Below, piece by piece: positions 1 to 8,932 of a stretch of DNA of 64,000 nt. The notes under the pieces were generated by a model, which saw only the letters and a list, made by a program, of their open reading frames with translations, had not been told where the DNA came from and did not search any database. Source of the stretch: CBDDCQ01 sp965226285 (lineage in GTDB: Bacteria; Bacteroidota; Bacteroidia; Flavobacteriales; Ichthyobacteriaceae); NCBI GenBank assembly GCA_965226285.1, contig CBDDCQ010000005.1, positions 820,168 to 884,167 on the forward strand, written 5' to 3'. A program made the translations under genes and the position numbers. Position 1 is the first letter of the stretch. Every line of letters begins with the position of its first letter.

Positions 1-566
1 GTATCTATTGGTATCCAAAGTGAATACTTTAAAACCTTCTTGGCTATCTATGTTGAATATTATACAGGCTTTATCTAACTTTTTAATATTTACCCCTTTT
101 TGACTCTGGATATTTAGATTTTCTTCCCTCTGATGAAATTGAAAAAAATCATCTTTCATCTCACTTTTAAAAATACCAATAGCTTGTACCAGCCGATTAT
201 CTAATTCACAATTTTCTAATAACGATACATATAGTTCTCCATTTTTGATATGCGGATGATTAGATTGATTGTACAAATGTTTAGCTATATTCTTAGAGTT
301 TTGGCAAAATGAATTATGATTTTGAAAAACTTCTTTGGCATATCTATATACTTCATTAAGTTCTAAATCTACCTCGTGATGAAATTGATAATACACCTCC
401 TCCTTACCTATAAAAGGTTTGAAAAAATAAGAATGAAGTTGAGAGACCAAATCTTGAGATAAACGATGTGAAGACTTCGAGAGAAACAGATCTTCTTCTC
501 TACTTTTATTCCCCACATAATGTAAACATAACTCCTCTATAGTAGCTCTGTACAAATTAATCACGA
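1..566 (-). CDS. Nucleoid-associated protein, NdpA-like (partial, runs off the left edge)
   Basis: Reading the minus strand from a GTG at 566 gives an open frame of about 188 codons that continues past the window edge, so the C-terminus is missing. It opens with (M)INLYRATIEELCLHYVGNK and later has DLELNEVYRYA, NIAKHLYNQSNHP and AIGIFKSEMKD, the pattern of the Bacteroidota 37-kDa nucleoid-associated protein family (PF04245). The GTG is preferred because the family starts with MINL and no ATG is available. Family members bind the nucleoid; the exact role in flavobacteria is not settled. It lies 13 bp downstream of the pRiA4b-like gene in the same direction and may be co-transcribed. Confidence 0.82.
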
Positions 567-579
567 CCTATTTACAAGT

Positions 580-1098
580 TTAATTCCAAGATTCATCACT
601 ATCATCCACATTAAAGGTATTATCGCCTTCAAATATATCAAAATCTTCAGCTGTATGGCTTGCTGATGAATGTTTTTGCTCAAATTCTCTCTTTGGTGCT
701 TCTATAGGCATTATACCATAAGTATATACCATTTGAGGGTAAGATTGCCCTACTTCTATGGGTTTAGTTTCTATAAGCTCTACATAAAAAGTCCATATAT
801 TTATGAAATCATATACATATATCATTCTATCGCTTTTTTCTTGGAGCACTTCCTCTATACACACTTTATTCATTACCCTTATAGATGTTCCCGCACCCAT
901 ATCAAAAAGCGTTATCTCCTCGTTTTGATCCCAGTGTTGATTACTCAAATAAAACGATGCCACCTCCTTTCCATCAAGTTCACAAGCGTTTACTATAGCA
1001 ACATGTAAATCCTCAAGTGAATTTGTCTTTTCAATTTCTATATCCCTAAATACTACATCGTTGTCTGCATCTAATATTATTCTTATCTTATATATCAT
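580..1098 (-). CDS. Plasmid pRiA4b ORF-3-like family protein
   Basis: 172 residues. The N-terminal two thirds form the beta-rich fold of the pRiA4b ORF-3 family (PF07929): IYKIRIILDADNDVVFRDIEI, then LEDLHVAIVNAC and a tract ending WTFYVELIE. The tail (about residues 140-172) is acidic and low in complexity. The family occurs both on mobile elements and as a single chromosomal gene in most Bacteroidota; here it sits among housekeeping genes, so the chromosomal form is likely. Its start overlaps the end of the upstream CCA-adding enzyme gene by 11 bp, implying translational coupling. Molecular function is unknown. Confidence 0.75.
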   Translation of the reverse strand: MIYKIRIILDADNDVVFRDIEIEKTNSLEDLHVAIVNACELDGKEVASFYLSNQHWDQNEEITLFDMGAGTSIRVMNKVCIEEVLQEKSDRMIYVYDFINIWTFYVELIETKPIEVGQSYPQMVYTYGIMPIEAPKREFEQKHSSASHTAEDFDIFEGDNTFNVDDSDESWN

Positions 1099-2527
1099 AT
1101 TTTTGCTTATTTTTCTGCTGTAAATTTAATTCTTTTCCCTTTTCTAACATTAATTTAAAAGCACTATTATATTCATTTGATATTTTACCCTCTAGTATTG
1201 CTTCTTTTATAGCCTCTTTGATCATTCCTATCTCTCTACAGGGAGTTAAATGAAAAGTATTCATTATCAGTTCTCCTGATATAGGTGATTTCCAATTTTT
1301 TATCTTGTCTTTCTGCTCTATTTCTTTTAATTTTTGTCGTACTATTTTAAAGTTATTTTTATACTTTCTGAACCTATTTAAGTTTTTAGTAGTAATATCT
1401 GCCTCACAAAGTGTCATTAAATCATCTATATCATCCCCCGCATCAAATAATAACCTTCTCAAGGCAGAATCAGTGGCAATATCTTGAGCCAGTACAATAG
1501 GTCTGGAACTAAGCATTACCATCTTTTGGACATATCTCATTTTCTTTTGAACAGGTAAATGCAACCTGTGAAATATTTTAGGTACCATTACCTTTGCACC
1601 ATAATACTCGTGATTATGAAAAGTCCATCCCATCTTTTTATCAAATCTTTTAGTTTCCTTTTTACCTATATCGTGCAATAGTGCCGCCCACCTAAGCCAT
1701 AGATTATCAGTATTTTCACAAATGTTATCTACCACTTGTAAGGTATGAAAAAAATTATCCTTATGCGTTTGCTTATCTACTTCCTCCACGCCCTTTAATG
1801 CTGTGAGTTCAGGAAGTATATCCTCTAACAAGCCCGTATGAAAAAGAATATTCAATCCCAATGAAGGTTTTGTAGTGAGCATTATTTTATTAAACTCACC
1901 CATAATTCTCTCCTTAGAGATTATACTCAACCTCTCATGATTCTTTTTGATAGCTACCAATGATTTTTGTTCTATCTCAAAACCTAACTGAACTGCAAAA
2001 CGCACTGCTCTCATCATACGAAGAGGATCATCAGAGTAAGTAGTATCTGGATCTAGAGGGGTTCGTATAATTTTATCTTTTAAATCTTGTATACCTCCAA
2101 ACGGATCTATAAGCTCCCCATAATTTTCTTTATTTAAACTCAAAGCAAGTACATTAATCGTAAAATCTCTTCTCTTTTGATCATCTTGTAATGTACCTTC
2201 ATCTACAGTTGGTTTTCTACTATTAAAATCATATGACTCCTTTCTAGCCCCTACAAATTCTATTTCATATTCTCTATAGCGTATCATAGCTGTTCTAAAG
2301 TTCTTAAACTTTTGTATCTTAATATATCTAGGTAATTCTTTAGCGATATTTTCAGTTAGTTCTATGCTATTGCCTACTGTAACTATATCTATATCTTTTG
2401 ATGGCTTCCTACCTAATATATTATCCCTTACAAAGCCTCCTATTACATAAGTTTTCAAATCCATCTGAGAAGATACTTCAGATATAATTTCAAAAATTTT
2501 ATGATTATTCAATATACTACTCACCAT
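1088..2527 (-). CDS. cca: CCA-adding enzyme / tRNA nucleotidyltransferase with HD domain
   Basis: 479 residues. It adds or repairs the 3' CCA of tRNAs from CTP and ATP. The class II nucleotidyltransferase core is visible near residues 27-50: IGGFVRD followed by KDIDIV, where the paired aspartates bind metal. Next come RRDFTINVLAL and DPLRMMRAVRFA (tRNA-nucleotidyltransferase motifs) and an HD phosphohydrolase domain with LLHDIGKKETK and the partner histidines HTLQVV and HNHE. This length and domain order are standard for Bacteroidota. Because CCA is not encoded at the tRNA-Asp gene in this window, such an enzyme is required. It is the first gene of a block with the two shorter genes downstream. 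Confidence 0.93.
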   Translation of the reverse strand: MVSSILNNHKIFEIISEVSSQMDLKTYVIGGFVRDNILGRKPSKDIDIVTVGNSIELTENIAKELPRYIKIQKFKNFRTAMIRYREYEIEFVGARKESYDFNSRKPTVDEGTLQDDQKRRDFTINVLALSLNKENYGELIDPFGGIQDLKDKIIRTPLDPDTTYSDDPLRMMRAVRFAVQLGFEIEQKSLVAIKKNHERLSIISKERIMGEFNKIMLTTKPSLGLNILFHTGLLEDILPELTALKGVEEVDKQTHKDNFFHTLQVVDNICENTDNLWLRWAALLHDIGKKETKRFDKKMGWTFHNHEYYGAKVMVPKIFHRLHLPVQKKMRYVQKMVMLSSRPIVLAQDIATDSALRRLLFDAGDDIDDLMTLCEADITTKNLNRFRKYKNNFKIVRQKLKEIEQKDKIKNWKSPISGELIMNTFHLTPCREIGMIKEAIKEAILEGKISNEYNSAFKLMLEKGKELNLQQKNKQKYDI

Positions 2528-2542
2528 TCAAAAATACCAATC

Positions 2543-3112
2543 TTATTTTCTTATTACTTTGACTATACCCGACAAGGACAGTTTTATAATAGACGATGCA
2601 GATAAACTACTCTCTACAATACTATCATCGTTTAAAATATAATCCACTCCCTCTAAAATCTCATTTGATATAGATTTAAAACTATTAGCAGCAAGTTGCC
2701 CACTTATATTTGCAGATGTAGAAGTTATAGGCTTATTCAATCCCTGTATCAACTTTTCACATATATAGTTTTTTACCACTCTAATTCCTATAGAATTATC
2801 TTGTGCTATCAAATTATTTGCAATACCTGTAGGAGTATCATATACTATAGTAGTGGGCTTATCTACACAATCTAAAATATCCCAAGCTACATTGGGTACA
2901 TCTACTAATCTTTGTAATCTACTTTCACTGTCTACAAGTACAATCATACTTTTATTTTTCTGTCTTTTTTTCAGTGTGAATATCTTATCTACTGCTTTAA
3001 GATTCGTAGCATCACATCCTATTCCCCAAACAGTATCAGTAGGATATAAAATAATTCCTCCAGCCTCGAGAACTTCTACCGCTTTAAATATTTTTTCTTT
3101 TAGGTTCATCAA
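2543..3112 (-). CDS. tsaC: L-threonylcarbamoyladenylate synthase (TsaC/Sua5/YrdC family)
   Basis: 189 residues, the short single-domain form. It makes threonylcarbamoyl-AMP from threonine, bicarbonate and ATP for the t6A modification of ANN-decoding tRNAs. Diagnostic segments are YPTDTVWGIGCDATN near residue 22, KKRQKNKSMIVLV, and KPITSTSANISGQ near residue 125, which line the nucleotide-binding cleft of YrdC folds. Its start overlaps the end of the upstream polysaccharide polymerase gene by 29 bp, so the two are probably translated from one message although unrelated in function. Confidence 0.92.
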   Translation of the reverse strand: MMNLKEKIFKAVEVLEAGGIILYPTDTVWGIGCDATNLKAVDKIFTLKKRQKNKSMIVLVDSESRLQRLVDVPNVAWDILDCVDKPTTIVYDTPTGIANNLIAQDNSIGIRVVKNYICEKLIQGLNKPITSTSANISGQLAANSFKSISNEILEGVDYILNDDSIVESSLSASSIIKLSLSGIVKVIRK

Positions 3113-4304
3113 ATATAAAAATTAAAGGCAAAAAGAATACAAAAAATAACATTCTATGATGCCATTCGAATATAGAATCCGTAGCAGCTACAATGATAAT
3201 ATTAGATATAAAAGCTAATACCAACCATTTTCTATTTTTAATAGCACTTACAAATATGTAACCAAAAATATAAAGCAATGACAAAATACCAAGTACTCCA
3301 TGCTTTAGCCACTCTTGTAAATACTGGTTGTGGGTACTCCACTTAGCCGATAGAGCTTGCTTAAATTCATATTGCCTATACTTTTTCAACAGTTCATCTC
3401 GCGCATCACCTAAACCTACACCAAACCAAAAGTTTTCACTTATAATTTCACAAGTCAAATACCATTTGAGTTTTCTCAAGTTTATATCTTGGAGTTTGTC
3501 CCCTACAGCCTTACCATTGACTACAAGTTCACTCATGGGTACTTGTAGTTGACTTAACATCTTTTTCATTTTATATGATAGACGACTATCTGTATTCGAT
3601 ATTATAAAAAACCCTACTAATAAAACCATAAAACAAAATATTAATGCTTTTTTATTAAATTTATACATTACTATGAAATAACCCATCAGATAGATTATCA
3701 ATGATATAAAATTGATACGAGAACTAGCAACTAAAATAGCTATAATATAAAGTAAGACACCAAAAATACAACCATAAAGACCTATCTTTTTTCTATCATA
3801 TAAGTATAAACCCAGTATTACCCCTAGATAAAAATTATTAGACTGATGCATAGGGTGTAACCCATACTCTTCATAAAGATAATTATACTCATAGATATAC
3901 TCATAGAATATAACCACAACAGGTAAAAGTATCATGACATAGAAAAACAACCTAAATAATACAATGAGATTATCTCTAGATATAGGCTCTGAATACAATA
4001 CAATAGGTAATATAAACAATGCATATCTATGCAACTGTACATCTGCTAAATTCTCAGTATGTATAATTCCTATAACCTGTACTAATAAATAGCCTAAGAA
4101 TAGGTATAGGGTTTTATAACTAAATGCTTTTTTTAACTTAGTACCCATATTTTTATCACATATATAAAACAGAAATAATAACCCTACACTACAAGAACTC
4201 AATTGAACTGTAAAGGATTGTAAAATCATTACTAAAGAGAGTAGTAGTAAATATATATTTTCCCTTTTATTTATAAATATCTTAAAATTAGAAGTGTTAT
4301 CCAT
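3084..4304 (-). CDS. O-antigen ligase/polymerase-like membrane protein
   Basis: 406 residues with around ten hydrophobic segments, an overall Wzy/WaaL (PF04932) architecture. A large external loop between the later membrane segments carries the short motif GVGLGDARDELLKKY followed by STHNQYLQEWLKHG, which resembles the ligase family region with an exposed histidine (NQYLQ after TH is characteristic). Such proteins join or polymerise lipid-linked O-antigen units at the periplasmic face. The two genes immediately upstream are glycosyltransferases, so the three form a small envelope-polysaccharide unit. Ligase and polymerase activity cannot be told apart here. Confidence 0.8.
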   Translation of the reverse strand: MDNTSNFKIFINKRENIYLLLLSLVMILQSFTVQLSSCSVGLLFLFYICDKNMGTKLKKAFSYKTLYLFLGYLLVQVIGIIHTENLADVQLHRYALFILPIVLYSEPISRDNLIVLFRLFFYVMILLPVVVIFYEYIYEYNYLYEEYGLHPMHQSNNFYLGVILGLYLYDRKKIGLYGCIFGVLLYIIAILVASSRINFISLIIYLMGYFIVMYKFNKKALIFCFMVLLVGFFIISNTDSRLSYKMKKMLSQLQVPMSELVVNGKAVGDKLQDINLRKLKWYLTCEIISENFWFGVGLGDARDELLKKYRQYEFKQALSAKWSTHNQYLQEWLKHGVLGILSLLYIFGYIFVSAIKNRKWLVLAFISNIIIVAATDSIFEWHHRMLFFVFFLPLIFIFDEPKRKNI

Positions 4305-5120
4305 CTATTTTATTTTTTTTAATCCATTTGTGCAATATGTATATTTCTTTTCTATTGTTTTTTTAAGTTCTTTTTCATTACTATCCACACTTTCTCTAGA
4401 GAAGGGAAGATGGAAAATATGATACTGTATAGCTTGAAACTTAATTACTCTCTTTCTTATACCACTATTGTGAAAACGAAATGCTAGTTCACTATCTTCT
4501 CTACCCCAGCCGATAAAATCTTCATTATATCCGTTTATCTTTATAAAATCTTCTTTCCAAAAAGACATATTACAGCCTTTTACATCTGTAGGATTAGTAT
4601 TACTATCCCAAAAGAATCTTGAAATACAAGGCAAATAGATTCCATTTTGCGTATTCTGGAACCCTTTAGAAAATATATTTAATCTAACATTTCTATTTTT
4701 TAATACTCTTTCACTTTTTTCTTGGCTCATCATTACTCTACTACCTCTTAAAAAAATATTTTCATTTGCTGAACGAATATGATCTTCTATAAAATTTTTA
4801 TGTAATATAACATCTCCATCTATTTGTATAATATAATTTCCCATGGCTTGTGATATAGCTTTGTTTACTATAATAGCTTTAGCATAACCAATATCTTCGT
4901 GCCATACATATTTGAATTCAATCTGATATTTATCTGAAAAATTCTCAATAAATTCTTTGGTATCGGCTGTAGAACCATCATCAGCTATGATAATTTCATC
5001 TGGCATTATTGTTTGATGTAATACACTCAAAAGTACTATCTCTAAGGCTTCTATCCAATTATAAGTAGTGATTACCAGTGAAACCGTAAGGTTTTTATTC
5101 ATATTTTTATAAGTTTTCAT
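4305..5120 (-). CDS. Glycosyltransferase family 2 with galactosyltransferase-type C-terminus
   Basis: 271 residues. The N-terminal GT-A fold is clear: SLVITTYNWIEALEIVLLSV, then IIIADDGSTADT (nucleotide binding) and IQIDGDVIL (the DxD metal site) near residue 100. A second region, KGCNMSFWKEDF ... GWGREDSELAFRFHNSG, matches the C-terminal domain PF02709 that supplies the catalytic acidic residues (the ED pair). No membrane anchor is seen, so the enzyme should act at the inner face of the cytoplasmic membrane on an undecaprenyl-linked acceptor. It overlaps the neighbouring GT4 gene by 14 bp. Donor sugar is unknown. Confidence 0.87.
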   Translation of the reverse strand: MKTYKNMNKNLTVSLVITTYNWIEALEIVLLSVLHQTIMPDEIIIADDGSTADTKEFIENFSDKYQIEFKYVWHEDIGYAKAIIVNKAISQAMGNYIIQIDGDVILHKNFIEDHIRSANENIFLRGSRVMMSQEKSERVLKNRNVRLNIFSKGFQNTQNGIYLPCISRFFWDSNTNPTDVKGCNMSFWKEDFIKINGYNEDFIGWGREDSELAFRFHNSGIRKRVIKFQAIQYHIFHLPFSRESVDSNEKELKKTIEKKYTYCTNGLKKIK

Positions 5121-6216
5121 ACACCGACATTATAGATTTTGCTACATATTCATCATCAAAATTTCCTACATATTTCTTACCTTTTTCTATCATTTTTTGA
5201 CGTATATTACTATCCTGTAGAATAGTACTTATAGATTCACTCATCGCTTCTACGTCATAAGGAGCATTATAATGACTATACTCCCCTCCTGCCTCTTGTA
5301 AACAGCTTCCTGTAGCAGCTACCACTGGAACCCCGCTATAAAGTGCTTCTATAATAGGAATTCCAAACCCCTCAAACACAGAAGGATATACAAATACTTT
5401 TGCAAATTTATAAATACAAGCTAATTCCTCTATAGTAGTGCATTCTAAAAATATAACTTTATCTTGCATTTTTTTCTTACTGATATAGGTATATACTCGT
5501 TTAAAATATCTCGTCTTTCTACCAACTACTACTAATGGAAAATCTATATTTTCCATTGCTTTTACAAGAGTTAATAAATTTTTTCGTTCCTCTATAGTGC
5601 CTACATTCAATACAAATTCTTTAGGTAAAGAAAATTTAGCTCTTACCATATCTCTATATGGTTTATCATATATTTTTTTAAATGCAATATTACAACCTTG
5701 ATAACAAACTTTTATTTTATCAGGATGAATATCGAAAAAATCTATAATATCTCTTTTGGTTTGCTTACTTACAGCAATAATCATATTTGTTATTCTGCAT
5801 GCTCTTTTAAATTTCCTAATAAAATTGTATCTATCAAAAATTGGATAAATATTAGAATGCCTAAGAAATATCAAATCGTGAATGGTTACTACAGTTTTAA
5901 TATGAGTTTTTTCTATGCCTATAGGTAATTCATTAGTCAATCCATGGTAAATTTGGATATTGTTCTTTAAAAGCTGTTTTACTATTGATACCTCTCTCCA
6001 AAAAGACGGAAAAATAAGACCTAATATATCTGTAGGAAGTACCTCTTTCATATTCTGATTCAATACAAAATCTCTTACATTTCCACGCTCAGGATTATAC
6101 AAAATATATTCATTTTCCTTATAATGTAGAGATAGAGACCTTATAATATCTCTGCTATAATTACCCAGCCCCGTAGTATTATGAAATGCCCTTTTTGCAT
6201 CAAAACCTATTCTCAT
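5107..6216 (-). CDS. Glycosyltransferase family 4 (GT-B fold)
   Basis: 369 residues. It begins MRIGFDAKRAFHNTTGLGNYSRDI, the glycine-rich acceptor-side start of mannosyl- and similar GT4 enzymes. The C-terminal donor domain has NVGTIEERKNLLTLVKA, VVVGRKT and the EX7E motif in PSVFEGFGIPIIEAL (about residues 280-294), which binds the nucleotide sugar. Together with the GT2 and polymerase-like genes it likely builds an O-antigen or capsule repeat. The start overlaps the dapD stop by one base, so it may be transcribed with dapD. Confidence 0.88.
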   Translation of the reverse strand: MRIGFDAKRAFHNTTGLGNYSRDIIRSLSLHYKENEYILYNPERGNVRDFVLNQNMKEVLPTDILGLIFPSFWREVSIVKQLLKNNIQIYHGLTNELPIGIEKTHIKTVVTIHDLIFLRHSNIYPIFDRYNFIRKFKRACRITNMIIAVSKQTKRDIIDFFDIHPDKIKVCYQGCNIAFKKIYDKPYRDMVRAKFSLPKEFVLNVGTIEERKNLLTLVKAMENIDFPLVVVGRKTRYFKRVYTYISKKKMQDKVIFLECTTIEELACIYKFAKVFVYPSVFEGFGIPIIEALYSGVPVVAATGSCLQEAGGEYSHYNAPYDVEAMSESISTILQDSNIRQKMIEKGKKYVGNFDDEYVAKSIMSVYENL

Positions 6217-7031
6217 TACACAACCACGCTATATTCCCTAAGAGCATCGTTGAGTGATGTTTTCTTATCAGTAGATTGTTTTCTTTTACCTATAATCAAA
6301 GCACAAGGCACATCATAAGTACCTGCTGCAAATTCTTTGGGACAACTTCCTGGTATGACTACTGCACCAGAAGGAACAATACCTTTCGTTTCTACCGGAA
6401 TATCTCCAGTTACATCTATAATCTTAGTAGAAGCCGTAAGTACTACATTTGCTCCTAAAACAGCGTCTTTTCGCACCCTTACTCCTTCTACTACTATACA
6501 TCTAGAACCTACAAATACATTATCTTCTATAATTACAGGCGCAGCTTGCAAAGGTTCTAAAACACCCCCTATACCTACCCCTCCACTCAAGTGAACATTT
6601 TTACCTATTTGAGCGCAAGAACCCACTGTAGCCCAAGTATCTACCATAGTTCCTTCCTCCACATAAGCCCCTATATTTATATACGATGGCATCATAATTA
6701 CACCCTTAGAGATATAAGCTCCATATCTGGCTACCGCATGAGGTACTACACGTACTCCTTTTTGTTTATACCCTTTTTTCAAAGGTATTTTATCATGAAA
6801 CTCAAAAGGAGCAACCTCTATGGTTTCCATCTGTTGTATAGGAAAATAAAGTACTACTGCTTTTTTAACCCATTCATTCACTACCCAGTTATCCCCTTGT
6901 GGAAAAGCTACCCTTAACTCCCCCAAATCTAACAACTCCAATACCTCTCTAATGGACTTTTCAACACCTGAATCTGATAGTAATGTTCTATCTTTCCAAG
7001 CCTTTTCTATAATTTTTTTTAATTTATTCAT
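6216..7031 (-). CDS. dapD: 2,3,4,5-tetrahydropyridine-2,6-dicarboxylate N-succinyltransferase
   Basis: 271 residues, the normal length. It transfers succinyl from succinyl-CoA to tetrahydrodipicolinate in the lysine and meso-diaminopimelate pathway, so it supplies peptidoglycan. The left-handed beta-helix is visible as hexapeptide-type repeats from about residue 110 to 215 (MPSYINIGAYVEEGTMVDTW, AQIGKNVHLSGGVGIGG, VIIEDNVFVGSRCIVVEGV). The conserved N-terminal helical domain ends with GVRVVPHAVARYGAYI. It is the first gene of the leftward block and lies back to back with the plus-strand HAD gene, with 20 bp to the nearest possible plus-strand start. Confidence 0.95.
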   Translation of the reverse strand: MNKLKKIIEKAWKDRTLLSDSGVEKSIREVLELLDLGELRVAFPQGDNWVVNEWVKKAVVLYFPIQQMETIEVAPFEFHDKIPLKKGYKQKGVRVVPHAVARYGAYISKGVIMMPSYINIGAYVEEGTMVDTWATVGSCAQIGKNVHLSGGVGIGGVLEPLQAAPVIIEDNVFVGSRCIVVEGVRVRKDAVLGANVVLTASTKIIDVTGDIPVETKGIVPSGAVVIPGSCPKEFAAGTYDVPCALIIGKRKQSTDKKTSLNDALREYSVVV

Positions 7032-7041
7032 TTAAAGTATA

Positions 7042-7049
7042 TATCTTTG
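7042..7049 (+). promoter_or_regulatory. Bacteroidota -7 box for the HAD gene
   Basis: TATCTTTG matches TAnnTTTG. Transcription would begin about 5-8 bp further on, which places the ATG at 7052 at or before the transcript start and argues for translation from the ATG at 7103. No convincing -33 TTTG element is seen. Confidence 0.5.
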
Positions 7050-7102
7050 TAATGATCAAAATTTTAATAAGGGACAAAATTAATAAATTAAATTATGAAT
7101 AT

Positions 7103-7699
7103 ATGGCTATTAAGAATATTATTTTCGATTTTGGAGGCGTAATTATCAACTTAGATATAAAGTCAACCTACAAATCTATCCTTGAATTAGGGATAGGAGA
7201 AGAATACACTTCATATCTTAATAGATCTTTAAAAGCACATGAATCAGGTGCAATTTCCGATGATATATTAAGACAAGAATTTAGAAAATGTAGTACTCAA
7301 ACCATCACAGACCAACAAATAGACCGAGCATGGAATAAAATGTTATTGGATATCCCTCAAGATAGAATAGAATTTCTTAAACAATTAAAACAAAAATACA
7401 ATCTATTTTTACTAAGTAACACTAATGCTATACATATCGATTTTTTAAAATATAGAGAGGCAGAGAGATTTAATGAATTTGAAAATATCTTTAACAATGT
7501 GTACTACTCCTATCAAATGAAAATGAGAAAACCTAATAACATTATATTTGAAACCTTGCTAAAAAACGAGAACCTAAAATCACACGAAACGCTTTTTATA
7601 GACGACACTTTAGAACACATCAATACTGCAAATAATTTAAATATCAATACTTATCATTTGAAAATAGATCAAGAGAGTATTTTAGACTTAAGCCTTTAA
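7103..7699 (+). CDS. HAD-superfamily phosphatase (subfamily IA)
   Basis: About 198 residues from the ATG at 7103, starting MAIKNIIFDFGGVIINLD. Motif I is the DFGGV variant with the nucleophilic aspartate; motif II is LFLLSNTNA; motif III is the lysine in MRKPNNIIFETLL; motif IV is ETLFIDDTLEHINTA. This is the YihX/alpha-D-glucose-1-phosphatase-like group, but the substrate cannot be told from sequence. The frame is open from an ATG at 7052, but those extra 17 residues are not family-like and lie across the predicted transcription start. Confidence 0.85.
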   Translation: MAIKNIIFDFGGVIINLDIKSTYKSILELGIGEEYTSYLNRSLKAHESGAISDDILRQEFRKCSTQTITDQQIDRAWNKMLLDIPQDRIEFLKQLKQKYNLFLLSNTNAIHIDFLKYREAERFNEFENIFNNVYYSYQMKMRKPNNIIFETLLKNENLKSHETLFIDDTLEHINTANNLNINTYHLKIDQESILDLSL

Positions 7700-7709
7700 T
7701 CTAAAGTTA

Positions 7710-7717
7710 TACATTTG
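7710..7717 (+). promoter_or_regulatory. Bacteroidota -7 box for cysC
   Basis: TACATTTG fits TAnnTTTG and lies 34 bp upstream of the cysC start, in the gap between the HAD stop and cysC, so cysC may have its own promoter. Confidence 0.5.
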
Positions 7718-7751
7718 TAAAATTATACATATATTTTCAATATTCAAAATT

Positions 7752-8351
7752 ATGAAAAGTAAACTACACTTGTTTAAACAAGAATATAAATTAAATAGAA
7801 CCAAACGCCAAGAACAAAAAAGGCATAAATCTGCTTTAATTTGGTTTACAGGGCTATCAGGTTCTGGAAAATCTACTTTGGCTAATGCCCTAGAAAAAGA
7901 ACTATTTAATAGTGATATACACACTTATGTACTTGATGGAGATAATATTAGAATGGGACTTAACAAAGATTTAGACTTTAGTAAAAAAGGTAGAGAAGAA
8001 AATATTCGTCGAATAGCTGAAGTCAGCAAACTATTCATAGATTCAGGAATAATAGTCCTTTCAGCCTTTGTATCGCCTTTTGAAAAAAATAGACAATTAG
8101 TAAAACAAATTGTGGGAGATGACAACTTCATACAAGTATTTGTAGATTGCCCTATAGAAGTATGTGAACAAAGAGATGTAAAAGGACTGTATAAAAAAGT
8201 ACGCAAAGGGGAAATTAAAGATTTTACAGGTATCAACTCACCTTTTGAAATTCCAAAAGATGCGTATATTACTATAGATACCTCTAAGCAATCTATATCA
8301 ATAAGTACTAAAATATTAAAAGAAAAAGTACTAGATTGGATTAAACTCTAA
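7752..8351 (+). CDS. cysC: Adenylyl-sulfate kinase
   Basis: 199 residues. It phosphorylates adenosine 5'-phosphosulfate (APS) with ATP to PAPS. The P-loop GLSGSGKST lies near residue 34, followed by LDGDNIRMGLNKDLDFS (APS binding), SAFVSPFEKNR and KGLYKKVRKGEIKDFTGINSPFE, all typical of CysC. No sulfurylase (cysDN), reductase or transporter gene lies nearby, so in this window it is an orphan; PAPS could serve a sulfotransferase or an assimilation pathway encoded elsewhere. The 3' end overlaps the converging SprT-like gene by 4 bp. Confidence 0.93.
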   Translation: MKSKLHLFKQEYKLNRTKRQEQKRHKSALIWFTGLSGSGKSTLANALEKELFNSDIHTYVLDGDNIRMGLNKDLDFSKKGREENIRRIAEVSKLFIDSGIIVLSAFVSPFEKNRQLVKQIVGDDNFIQVFVDCPIEVCEQRDVKGLYKKVRKGEIKDFTGINSPFEIPKDAYITIDTSKQSISISTKILKEKVLDWIKL

Positions 8352-8932
8352 ACATCTATTACAACACCTCCCTTAACCAGATACTTTTTATTTGTATCCA
8401 AATCCAGACAAATTGCTCTGGTACGTCTCTTTTTTAAGAGTTTAAATTTCCTTTGTTTAAGGCTAAATACTTGATTGGTTTGTAAACTAAATACCGTTAT
8501 TTTATTGGTATAATTTATTCGATTGAGTATGTTATAAAGTTCTATATCAGTACAAGAACTCGCTTTAGGGTTTATCAAATATTTATTCAAATGTAATAGC
8601 ATTTCCCTTGTGTATATCTTTTCAGATAGGAAAGGATGCATTAACTCTTTAAAGTTTCTCTGCCATTCTATACCATGAGGTTTTACACTTGATTGGTGCT
8701 TTTGATAGGTAACTAAATGTGCTATTTCGTGTACCAGAGTCAATAAAAACTGCTCTGGAGATAAATCGCAATTTACCGTAATTTGAAAATATCCTTTTGC
8801 TAATACCTTAAAATCACCCAGCTTGGTAGTTCTATGAGGGACTATTTTTAAGTTGAAATTATATTTATTCCACAATTTTTCTACTTTATAAAGTGCCTCT
8901 TTTGGAATATATTTGTTTAGTAGATTTATCAT
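8348..8932 (-). CDS. SprT-like zinc metalloprotease-domain protein
   Basis: 194 residues. The zinc-binding HExxH motif is present in LTLVHEIAHLVTYQKH near residue 87, with a downstream HGIEWQRNFKELM that fits the third ligand region of SprT/Spartan-like proteins (PF10263). Bacterial SprT-like proteins are poorly characterised; eukaryotic Spartan degrades DNA-protein crosslinks. It starts directly after the recJ stop, and the RecJ neighbour would suit a DNA-repair role, though that is inference. Confidence 0.82.
   Translation of the reverse strand: MINLLNKYIPKEALYKVEKLWNKYNFNLKIVPHRTTKLGDFKVLAKGYFQITVNCDLSPEQFLLTLVHEIAHLVTYQKHQSSVKPHGIEWQRNFKELMHPFLSEKIYTREMLLHLNKYLINPKASSCTDIELYNILNRINYTNKITVFSLQTNQVFSLKQRKFKLLKKRRTRAICLDLDTNKKYLVKGGVVIDV

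Noticed and set aside
580..1098. pRiA4b ORF-3-like protein as sign of a plasmid or IS element
   Set aside because: Flanked by tightly packed housekeeping genes with an 11-bp overlap; no transposase or repeats. The family is also chromosomal in Bacteroidota.
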